IMG/VR virus record: IMGVR_UViG_3300031576_000024
Location: 1 to 64,000 of that record
DNA from: a virus
Strand: one strand, 5' to 3'
Length of the DNA stretch: 64,000 nt
Below are positions 8,222 to 14,997 of the stretch, in pieces (the stretch's first letter is position 1; each line of letters begins with the position of its first letter). Below the pieces are notes generated by a model, which worked only from the letters and a program-made list of their open reading frames with translations, was not told where the DNA came from and made no database searches. Made by a program: the position numbers and the translations under genes.

Positions 8222-8243
8222 CCCAATAATACCTTTTTCTTTT
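8222..8243 (-). promoter_or_regulatory. Promoter-like element for the leftward early-type operon
   Basis: On the minus strand the sequence reads AGAAAAGAAAAAGGTATTAT, matching the AAAGATWAAGGTATAATT class with a TATTAT -10 box (8226-8231). It lies about 35 bases upstream of the 8189 start. Confidence 0.5.
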
Positions 8244-8260
8244 CTGATATGCACCATTAA

Positions 8261-8276
8261 AATTATGGTATAATTG
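8261..8276 (+). promoter_or_regulatory. Extended -10 promoter with very short leader
   Basis: ATTATGGTATAATTGA contains an extended -10 box (TGGTATAAT, hexamer 8269-8274). The SD GAGGTGAT begins at 8281, about where the transcript should start, so the endonuclease mRNA would have a leader of only about 15 bases. The same arrangement occurs at 24376-24405. Confidence 0.6.
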
Positions 8277-8295
8277 AAAAGAGGTGATGTGTCCT

Positions 8296-8709
8296 ATGAA
8301 TGTTAAAGAAAAACATTGGTGCAGTCGCCATCCTCTTTATAAGAAGTGGAATGGCATGATGACTAGATGTTATAATGAAAACCATGATAATTATTATCGT
8401 TATGGTGGTAGAGATATTACTGTCTGCAAACGTTGGCATGATGTTAGAAATTTCATAGCAGATATGGAATCTACTTATGTAAACGGATACTGGTTAGATA
8501 GAGTTGACAATGATAAAGGATACGGTCCTGAAAATTGTAAATGGACAACTCCTTCAGTAAATCTGAAGAACACCAGCAGATCAAGACACAGTGATATTGA
8601 ATGTGTAAAGTACCATCATGGTGCTAAAATTTGGAGAGTAATTGTACAATTCAAAACTAAAAAAGAAGCTGAAGCTTTCGCTAATACTGTCATTATACCT
8701 CACATTTAG
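8296..8709 (+). CDS. HNH/AP2-like homing-type endonuclease
   Basis: About 137 residues. It shares with 22068, 47949 and 48900 the pattern HPLY..W..M..RCY...Y..YGG R.I.VC.RW, then LDR.DND..Y.P.NC.W.T....N, then a C-terminal AP2-like segment WRVIVQFKTKKEAEAFA. This family is common in phages as free-standing endonucleases. The ATG at 8296 follows GAGGTGAT at good spacing and is preferred over GTG 8284 and ATG 8287. The gene is AT-rich, has its own promoter, and sits between divergently transcribed regions. Confidence 0.75.
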   Translation: MNVKEKHWCSRHPLYKKWNGMMTRCYNENHDNYYRYGGRDITVCKRWHDVRNFIADMESTYVNGYWLDRVDNDKGYGPENCKWTTPSVNLKNTSRSRHSDIECVKYHHGAKIWRVIVQFKTKKEAEAFANTVIIPHI

Positions 8710-8805
8710 CTGCGCGTCCCTGACGTTGCCTGATGGTACCCGATTAGAAACGAAGGGCAAGGCTACCGCGGCGATCATCACTTCTCGCCCCGCGTGGAGT
8801 CCTGC

Positions 8806-8823
8806 AATTATACCTTTATCTTT
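8806..8823 (-). promoter_or_regulatory. Promoter-like element, leftward
   Basis: Minus strand AAAGATAAAGGTATAATT, the exact recurrent form. It lies in the GC-rich stretch 8710-8901 upstream of the patatin gene but points left, so its transcript would run antisense to the endonuclease gene and then into the 8189 operon. It may be the original early promoter, separated from its operon by insertion of the endonuclease gene. Confidence 0.5.
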
Positions 8824-8901
8824 ACGCACGGAGTCAGAATTAAAAGACTCAGAGATTCCCGGCTGCGCTATTGCTGCCCTTTGGGCCGCGGCATGGTTTC
8901 C

Positions 8902-9849
8902 ATGAAATACGACGCAGTGTTAGAGGGTGGAGGAGTCAAGATCCCTGGGCTTGTGGGAGCCCTATATGGGTTGGAAAACAACGGCTTCGAGCCTAGCCAC
9001 TTGGCAGGCACCTCCGCGGGTAGTATTGTAGCATCCCTTCGGGCTGCTGGCTACACCCCGGAGGAAATGAAGGACATTCTACTTCATCTAAACTTCAACG
9101 ACTTCCTCGATGGTAATGGCTTCGGACGCAAAGCGTGGAATATTGCTAAGCACAAGGGAATCTACACAGGCGACGCGCTCTTCAAGTTTATGGAGAAGCT
9201 ATTAGCGGATAAAGGCGTACATACCTTTAAGGACTTGCTGTCTACAGAGACAGACGATCTTCTTAACCAGAAATACCGCTGGCGTCTTAAGGTGTTCGCT
9301 TCCGACGTTAGCTTGGAAAGGCTGGTCACACTGCCCGATGACGCCACCCTATATGGGATGGAACCGGATGACGTATCTGTGGCATGGGCTGTGCGTACAA
9401 GCATGAGCATTCCTTTCTTCTTCAGGCCCGTAAAGATTGGGGAATCCTATCTTGTGGATGGAGGGCTGATCTCAAACTTCCCTATCTGGTTATGGGATTC
9501 GTACAACACGGCACCCACTTGGCCGACCTTCGGCCTACTGCTAGACGAGCGGGACGCCTCGTCCAGACAGGAGCCAAACAAGATTGGGCTGTGGCCGCAT
9601 GACTTCTTTCGTGCTATGTTCCGTACCATGATGAAGGCTAATGACAGAAGGTTCATTCGTCCTGATGACTTTGAACAGCGTACCATTAAGATCCCGATCA
9701 AAGGCGTCGGTACAGTGGACTTCGATCTCTCAGCGCAAAAGAAAGAAGAACTCTTCCACAGTGGACGTAAAGCAACAGAAGACTTCTTAGCTAACTGGAA
9801 CTTCGATGAATACGTGGCCTGGGCTACAAAAGCAAGGGGAATAAAATGA
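8902..9849 (+). CDS. Patatin-like phospholipase
   Basis: About 315 residues. Motifs of patatin-type acyl hydrolases are clear: glycine-rich GGGVKIPG (9-16) for the oxyanion hole, GTSAGS (36-41) with the nucleophile serine, and DGG (186-188) with the catalytic aspartate. It would hydrolyse fatty acids from lipids in the cytoplasm or at the inner membrane. ATG 8902 is taken as start; ATG 8893 is also possible and neither has a strong SD. It opens the rightward replication operon and overlaps the next gene by ATGA. In a phage it may affect membranes or serve as a counter-defence or lysis aid (inference). Confidence 0.85.
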   Translation: MKYDAVLEGGGVKIPGLVGALYGLENNGFEPSHLAGTSAGSIVASLRAAGYTPEEMKDILLHLNFNDFLDGNGFGRKAWNIAKHKGIYTGDALFKFMEKLLADKGVHTFKDLLSTETDDLLNQKYRWRLKVFASDVSLERLVTLPDDATLYGMEPDDVSVAWAVRTSMSIPFFFRPVKIGESYLVDGGLISNFPIWLWDSYNTAPTWPTFGLLLDERDASSRQEPNKIGLWPHDFFRAMFRTMMKANDRRFIRPDDFEQRTIKIPIKGVGTVDFDLSAQKKEELFHSGRKATEDFLANWNFDEYVAWATKARGIK

Positions 9850-10214
9850 GACTCGATCTGGTAGGTAGATGCGTAGAGGTACTAAATGAGGTTAAGTACA
9901 TCTTGGCTGGCGGCGCAGTAAGAAAGCCGCATTTGGATAAGGTAGAAACCAAACTTCTTGCTATGCAAGCTGAGATTACTAAATTTGAAGCAGCGCCGCT
10001 CATGCGTGTTGCAATTGTAGAAGGTAGGGATGGTACTAGATTCTTGGAGATATTCCAAAACCTAGATAACAAGAACTTCCGCATAAAGTTCATGGATGAT
10101 GGTGACAGTGATATTGAATTTCCCTTCGAGAGATTAACACAACTCCGTTCTGTACTGGATGACGTAATATGGCAAAAAGGAAGGTATACGCACATACCCA
10201 ACAAAGGTTCATAA
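9846..10214 (+). CDS. Hypothetical protein
   Basis: 122 residues: helical N-terminal half (coiled-coil-like around LDKVETKLLAMQAEITKF) and a beta-type C-terminal half. No family recognised. The start overlaps the patatin stop. Confidence 0.6.
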   Translation: MRLDLVGRCVEVLNEVKYILAGGAVRKPHLDKVETKLLAMQAEITKFEAAPLMRVAIVEGRDGTRFLEIFQNLDNKNFRIKFMDDGDSDIEFPFERLTQLRSVLDDVIWQKGRYTHIPNKGS

Positions 10215-10786
10215 GCCGACCCAACGCGCCTTGGTTCAAGTGGGCTGGAGAACGTTGGGAAAGGATACCTAATACCTCGCATCGGCTTTTTGTTTCCAAC
10301 TATGGTAGGGTTTACAAAGAAGTCCACCGTAATACTAAACACCAGGGTTATTGGACGGAAATGACGGTAAAACTACACCGTTCGCACAATGGTCTTGAAA
10401 TCCGCATCAAGAAGAAGCCTAAATATCACAAGATGGTGCATGTTATAGTAGCTGATCTGTTTCAGTTGCGGGCTGCAAAAGAAACGGTATTATTTAAGGA
10501 CAAAGACAGGTGGAATCCGCGGCTGTCTAATTTGATGATCCAGCGCGGCAAGACACGCTGGAAGCTAACGGAAACACAGAAGAAACTGTGCAAAGAACTG
10601 TTCAAGATATATCCTCAATCTCCCATCATAACAGAGCTAGCCGAAAGATACATGGTTAACTATAAAACTATGTGGACACTTTACAAGGAGTTTAGAAATG
10701 AAAACGCTACTAATGGCATTACTGCTTACGACCACCTCGCCAGTGACTACCGATCACTGTGCTGGGCTAAAAGCGGATCACTGTGA
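10169..10786 (+). CDS. Degenerate NUMOD4/HNH-type DNA-binding protein
   Basis: 205 residues. ERIPNTSHRLFVSNYGRVYKE (around 31-51) is a NUMOD4-like motif, MVHVIVADLFQL matches the start of an HNH_3 domain, and NPRLSNLMI its end. The catalytic histidine of the central part is not seen (LFKDKDRW instead of an N-H-x-D type motif). The C-terminus has a helix-turn-helix-like region (ITELAERYMVNYKTMWTLYK). It may be a decayed or domesticated homing endonuclease acting only as a DNA-binding protein. It overlaps the previous gene by 46 bases and the next by 89. Confidence 0.6.
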   Translation: MAKRKVYAHTQQRFISRPNAPWFKWAGERWERIPNTSHRLFVSNYGRVYKEVHRNTKHQGYWTEMTVKLHRSHNGLEIRIKKKPKYHKMVHVIVADLFQLRAAKETVLFKDKDRWNPRLSNLMIQRGKTRWKLTETQKKLCKELFKIYPQSPIITELAERYMVNYKTMWTLYKEFRNENATNGITAYDHLASDYRSLCWAKSGSL

Positions 10787-10955
10787 GTTTAACAGTGAAC
10801 GCTTGTTCGTAGACGTATCGGATAGCATGTTCCTAGGGGCAGGTTCCCTTGGTACTGAAATCCGTAAGCGGGCTACGGCATATTGTCTAGAATTTCCTAG
10901 AGCAAGAGTGGTTGTACAATTTGGCAACGGCAGAACAACTAGAGACTGTAGATAA
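10698..10955 (+). CDS. Small exported protein
   Basis: 85 residues beginning with a signal peptide (MKTLLMALLLTTTSPVT). The mature part has four Cys that could form disulfides. The start has a strong SD (AAGGAG, 7 bases away), which supports it despite an 89-base overlap with the upstream gene. The function is unknown; export to the periplasm or cell surface is inferred. Confidence 0.6.
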   Translation: MKTLLMALLLTTTSPVTTDHCAGLKADHCEFNSERLFVDVSDSMFLGAGSLGTEIRKRATAYCLEFPRARVVVQFGNGRTTRDCR

Positions 10956-11557
10956 TGAAGCTAATCAGAGTTAGGACCGACGACGTTCTCGTACATTCCG
11001 ATTCTATGAAAGGCGCTGAGTTTGAGAAATGGCGTAAACATCATCGATGGGTACTAGAAGCGCCCGCATACTTCTACCATGTTGCTGCCATTCTATGCAA
11101 AGACATTCAGGACTTCCCTAAAGCTATAGACTACATTAGACAAGAAGTCGCTGAAGGCCGCCTAGGACTGGACCTTCATGGTTGGGAACACATTGACTAT
11201 TCTAAGATTCCTCAGGAGCAAATTGAGGAACACCTTGAGAAGTCGTTTGAATTCTTCCTTAAGACATTCAATTGTCTACCTAGTAGATGGGCTACGCCTT
11301 GGGGTAACAATTCAGAAGGTATCAAGAAGGCAGCCAGGAAATACTCTATAGCTGTAGAGGGCGTTACCGATCCTGTCATAGATCAATCACAAGCTGTAAA
11401 CATCGTACACCACTTCAATAGTATCACTCCTCTACTTGGTAAGGTAATCATGGTTCATTGGTTTGAACGTGGATTAAAGCTTTGGAGGATCATCCAAACA
11501 GCTAAGTATGGTACGTGGACCAAAGCAGAAGCAGCACATCCAACAGAGTTCAAATAG
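10955..11557 (+). CDS. Polysaccharide deacetylase (NodB-like)
   Basis: 200 residues. The carbohydrate esterase 4 motifs are visible in compact form: RTDDV (6-10, motif 1), LHGWEHIDY (H-x3-H metal site, around 73-81), and PSRWATPWG (R-x2-P type motif 3). It would remove N-acetyl groups from a glycan, with a metal cofactor. No signal peptide is seen, so it could act on intracellular precursors or be released at lysis. It shares one base with each neighbour (TAATG upstream, TAGTG downstream). Confidence 0.75.
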   Translation: MKLIRVRTDDVLVHSDSMKGAEFEKWRKHHRWVLEAPAYFYHVAAILCKDIQDFPKAIDYIRQEVAEGRLGLDLHGWEHIDYSKIPQEQIEEHLEKSFEFFLKTFNCLPSRWATPWGNNSEGIKKAARKYSIAVEGVTDPVIDQSQAVNIVHHFNSITPLLGKVIMVHWFERGLKLWRIIQTAKYGTWTKAEAAHPTEFK

Positions 11558-12951
11558 TGTCATTCGATGAAAAAGTATTCCTTTGGAGTCTAGCTAGTAG
11601 GTCTGAAGATGCCAAGGTATTCGTTGGTATGTTCAAGCCCGAATGGCTAGTCGATCCTGTGCATCAGGTAATCTTGCGAACCATCTTTGTGTTCCTTAAG
11701 AGTCATAAGGTTCCACCGGATTTTAATACGTTGGAAGCCATCCTTAAGAAAGAAGACGAATCCGTCTACAATTTACGGCTAAAACCAGTGGTTGATTCAC
11801 TACGTAAATTGTTACCTGCTGTACCGGAGCAAATCTATGTTCTGGATCAAGCTAAGAACGTTGCTATCGTTCGTTCACTAGAACAGATGATGGCTCAAAA
11901 TACGTTCCAAGCCAACATGGCAAGTTACGACGGCAAGGTCGTACTCCGTAACGTAGCTCAGTGGTTCAACCAATTTGAAACCTCAACAGACGAGATAACA
12001 CTACGCATGGACGAAGCTACCGAAAGATTAGTACGTGAAGCAAGCTTCAATTCAGCACCGTTTCAGATGCCTACGAACATCGGCCCTATTGACTACTGGA
12101 CTGGCGGCGGGTTACGCTCACGCCAGCTTGGTATCTTTATCGCGCCAACAGGTCACGGTAAATCCGCTGCCTTGATGAACATTGCTTTCAACATGGCTAT
12201 TCAAGATGAAGTAGATGTATGGTTCCTCACCAACGAGCTGACCATAGAGGAACAAGCAGAGCGTTTCCTTTCTCGCATCACAGGTGTTGAAGTCAACCTA
12301 GTGCAGAATGACCCTTACTCAGCCTATCATGGGATGGGGCAGCATTGGAAGTCAGAAGTCAACAAAAGACTTCTCATGACCAGCGTGAACCGTGAGATTA
12401 GCACAGATCATATAGAAACCCTCATGCTCAGACATGCCAACCTGTACGGATGGAAGCCTAAAGTATTGTGTCTTGACTTCATGGAACGCATGAAGCCTAA
12501 CGAGACTGGATACGACCGTTCTCAGGAATGGAACTGGATCGGAGCGGTTGCCAGGGATCTTGTACGTCTAGCCAAGCGGCATAACATGATTATATGGACT
12601 GCTGCTCAGACCAACCGCTCTGGTATGAACGATGACCTTAGCATGAGTCTGTCAATGGCTCAAGGTTCGATCAAGCACTTGCAGGAAGCTACCGCAGTAA
12701 TAGGTATGCGTCGGGTGTTCGTAGAGGGAGAGGAAGGCTCTGGTACTGAAACTATCGGTATGGAAATGGCACCGCTTAAGATGCGACACGGTAAGACAGA
12801 CTCACCTAAGATCCTTCGCATGGACCTAGCCAAGATGCGTATTACAAACGAAGTCATAGAGCGTCCTGTGGAAGTGGACACGGAGGAGCCAGACGACGAC
12901 AATGATAAGAAGACTTCCTATAAGAAGGGCAAGAAGAAGTACAAGAAATGA
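11557..12951 (+). CDS. DnaB-like replicative DNA helicase
   Basis: About 464 residues with a DnaB-type N-terminal domain and a RecA-like motor: Walker A APTGHGKS (about 196-203), a region VWFLTNEL, Walker B VLCLDFME, and AAQTNRSG as motif H3. The C-terminus is Asp- and Lys-rich. It unwinds duplex DNA at the fork and would work with the primase encoded next. GTG 11557 overlaps the deacetylase stop (TAGTG) and puts the N-terminus at MSFDEKVFLWSL, normal for the family; an upstream in-frame GTG at 11515 is less likely. Confidence 0.9.
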   Translation: MSFDEKVFLWSLASRSEDAKVFVGMFKPEWLVDPVHQVILRTIFVFLKSHKVPPDFNTLEAILKKEDESVYNLRLKPVVDSLRKLLPAVPEQIYVLDQAKNVAIVRSLEQMMAQNTFQANMASYDGKVVLRNVAQWFNQFETSTDEITLRMDEATERLVREASFNSAPFQMPTNIGPIDYWTGGGLRSRQLGIFIAPTGHGKSAALMNIAFNMAIQDEVDVWFLTNELTIEEQAERFLSRITGVEVNLVQNDPYSAYHGMGQHWKSEVNKRLLMTSVNREISTDHIETLMLRHANLYGWKPKVLCLDFMERMKPNETGYDRSQEWNWIGAVARDLVRLAKRHNMIIWTAAQTNRSGMNDDLSMSLSMAQGSIKHLQEATAVIGMRRVFVEGEEGSGTETIGMEMAPLKMRHGKTDSPKILRMDLAKMRITNEVIERPVEVDTEEPDDDNDKKTSYKKGKKKYKK

Positions 12952-13124
12952 GAGCTTTAGGTACTAAAAAGAGATATCACGGATTAAGTAAGCATCCTGC
13001 CTATATTGCCTGTTACGTAACTTATGATAAACAAAGTGAAAAGTGGAAAGTTAGAATTTCATTTGAATTAAAAGAACAGGCTGAAGAGTTTGTTAGGAGA
13101 ATTCAAAGTGAAAAACTGGTTTAA
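12948..13124 (+). CDS. Internally deleted remnant of an HNH/AP2-like endonuclease
   Basis: 58 residues. The N-terminus (KRYHGLSKHPAY) matches the start of the endonucleases at 22068, 47949 and 48900. The C-terminal half (EKWKVRISFELKEQAEEF) matches their last domain, but the whole catalytic middle (YGGRGI..C.RW to LDR.DN..Y.P.NC.W) is missing, and the frame is kept. It overlaps the helicase stop (ATGA) and the primase start. It may be a small DNA-binding protein, or simply decay. AT-rich. Confidence 0.55.
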   Translation: MRALGTKKRYHGLSKHPAYIACYVTYDKQSEKWKVRISFELKEQAEEFVRRIQSEKLV

Positions 13125-14001
13125 TAAGGCGTTTGGTGTTAAGAAAATAAAAGGCAGTGAATTAAATACAAATTGCCCAGTATGTGGTCATAAAGATTTT
13201 CATTTTAATATAAAGTCAAAAGTTGGATTTTGTCATAGAGCAGGATGTCATTACAGTCCAACCTTAGAAGACCTAGTAGAATTAGCTGGGTACACTCCCG
13301 ATGAAGTAGCCTTCATGCCGGACGCCCCCGAGGAAGTGACTACTCCTGTTAACGTAGAGCTTCCAGGGGAGCTACTGTGCTTCTACTCAATGGGTCAGCT
13401 AATGACCCAAAGCCAAGAAGCTTTAGACTACATCCTGCGACGCGGCTTAACAGTGGATGACATTATACGCTGGAAGTTTACCTTCGACGGTCAGCGTGTC
13501 TATGTTCCCGTTATGAAGGAAGGCGAGTTATACAACTACGTCGGTAGAGATATCACAGGAACTTCTGAACGTAAGTACAAGTATTGTCACGGAGTTAAGA
13601 CAAGTCACTGGATATTTGGTTGGGACGAATGCAAGGATTGGGACCACCTGACATTAGTTGAGAATACTTTTAACTCAATTCTATATAGAAACGACATAAA
13701 CTGTACTACGAACTTCGGCTCCTATTTAAGCGAAACGCAGCAAGGCTTAATACATAAGTCAAAGGTTAAATCGGTTGGCATCATGTGGGATGAAAACACC
13801 CACGGGCCTGCCGAGAAGATCGTCAAAAGATTAAGGTATAATGGTTTGAGGGCCTGCTATTGTTGGATGAAGGGTCAGCCTGATAACTGGCCGAAAGAAC
13901 AAATAATTGAAATAGCTAAGCGTATGAAAGTCTTGGCTGAACAAAACATTATAGAGTACGATCCCTTTAATATAAAGAAAGAAATATTAAGACGACGATG
14001 A
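13108..14001 (+). CDS. DNA primase (zinc-binding plus TOPRIM)
   Basis: About 297 residues. It has an N-terminal zinc site (Cys 23, 26, 42, 47: CPVCG...C....C) and a catalytic part with LVENTFNS and IMWDENTHG, resembling the TOPRIM Glu and Asp-x motifs of bacteriophage primases. It would make RNA primers for the polymerase and pair with the helicase encoded upstream. GTG 13108 is chosen because AGGAG lies 8 bases before it; the start overlaps the remnant gene. The zinc domain (to about 13270) is much AT-richer than the rest. Confidence 0.8.
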   Translation: MKNWFNKAFGVKKIKGSELNTNCPVCGHKDFHFNIKSKVGFCHRAGCHYSPTLEDLVELAGYTPDEVAFMPDAPEEVTTPVNVELPGELLCFYSMGQLMTQSQEALDYILRRGLTVDDIIRWKFTFDGQRVYVPVMKEGELYNYVGRDITGTSERKYKYCHGVKTSHWIFGWDECKDWDHLTLVENTFNSILYRNDINCTTNFGSYLSETQQGLIHKSKVKSVGIMWDENTHGPAEKIVKRLRYNGLRACYCWMKGQPDNWPKEQIIEIAKRMKVLAEQNIIEYDPFNIKKEILRRR

Positions 14002-14527
14002 TAGTAAATTGTGATAAGTGTCAAAAAGAATATGTACGTAAAAGAATACGTTATAACAGAGACGGGTTACTACTATGTCCTGCGTGCAAAATAACGAGTG
14101 GATTAAGAAGTATTATAAGACTACAAAGGGTAAAACATGTAGAGCCCAATGGGAATCTGATAATAAGATATATCGTAATAAATATAAACGTAATAAACGT
14201 TTAACAGATATTAATTATAAACTAAGAACTAGTCTGAGAAGTAGATTGAATGCGGCTCTGAAACATGAATATAAATATGGCTCAGCAGTTAAAGATTTAG
14301 GGTGTGCTATTCATGAATTAAAAGAATATTTAGAATCAATGTTTCAAGAGGGTATGACGTGGGAAAACTACGGACGTACTGGTTGGCACATTGACCATAT
14401 TATTCCACTTTGTAGATTTGATTTAACTGATTATGAGCAACTTAAGAAGGCTTGTCATTATACAAATCTTCAACCTTTATGGGCTTCTGAGAATCTTAGT
14501 AAAGCAATTTCAGTAAAGGACCAATAA
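13998..14527 (+). pseudogene. HNH endonuclease gene with a frameshift at an A-run
   Basis: The first frame (from 13998) encodes a zinc-ribbon start (CDKCQKEY...LLLCPACK) and then runs out of phase. A second frame, which opens at 14075, encodes the rest: helical linker, DLGCAIHELKEYLESMF, and the HNH core WHIDHIIPLCRFDL with HYTNLQPLWASENLSKA. One extra A in the AAAA at 14088-14091, or a -1 slip there, joins them into a typical full-length protein of about 175 residues. Either it is a pseudogene or expression needs frameshifting. It overlaps the primase stop (ATGA) and is AT-rich. Confidence 0.7.
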
Positions 14528-14790
14528 TGAAAACTGATACACCTGTTGAGCAACCGACACCTTTAAAAATAGTTAGCTGGGTTTCTATGATGAAACATGC
14601 CATACGCACTAATGATAAATTTATACTTAATGATGAATTAGAACACGTACTTCGTCTAGCTAATCTTTGTGAAGAGGAACGGCAAGAATCCAATGAGGAA
14701 ATTGCTGCTTGTCGCTCGGAATCAGCAGGAAAAATACACGAGCTTAAAAATAAACTTCTTGATGTATCTGTTGCTTATAGTAATAAATAA
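14527..14790 (+). CDS. Hypothetical coiled-coil protein
   Basis: 87 residues, with a helical Glu-rich second half (LCEEERQESNEEIAACRSE). Its ATG shares one base with the HNH stop (TAATG). No family recognised. AT-rich. Confidence 0.55.
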   Translation: MKTDTPVEQPTPLKIVSWVSMMKHAIRTNDKFILNDELEHVLRLANLCEEERQESNEEIAACRSESAGKIHELKNKLLDVSVAYSNK

Positions 14791-14799
14791 AGGAATTAG

Positions 14800-14997
14800 A
14801 TGCCTACTTACACCTATACTCACATTGACTCTAACAAGATTGTGCGCAATTGTCAGTCACACGATTTTGATGTATTTCAAAGCATTAAAGAGGACGCACT
14901 AACGCAATGTCCTACTTGTCTGAAACCTGTTAAGAAAATCATAACCTCTGCTCCTAGCTTTACCATGCAAGGTGGGACACCTAAGTTTCATGGCTGA
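14800..14997 (+). CDS. FmdB-like zinc ribbon protein
   Basis: 65 residues: MPTYTY at the start, a QS..D.F.S pattern, CPTC..PV.KII in the second half, and a Gly/Pro-containing tail. This is the FmdB regulatory-protein pattern, but the first Cys pair is replaced, so only one CxxC remains. It overlaps the polymerase start. Its role in phages is unknown. Confidence 0.65.
   Translation: MPTYTYTHIDSNKIVRNCQSHDFDVFQSIKEDALTQCPTCLKPVKKIITSAPSFTMQGGTPKFHG

Noticed and set aside
13834-13846. GGTATAATGG match to the promoter core inside the primase gene
   Set aside because: It lies in coding sequence, lacks the AAAGATW upstream part and is not placed before a gene start; similar chance matches occur at 17446 and 22202.
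14075-14527. Separate intact HNH gene starting at 14075
   Set aside because: The internal ATG falls inside the zinc-ribbon part of the family, has no SD, and the preceding frame encodes the missing N-terminus, so a frameshifted single gene explains it better.
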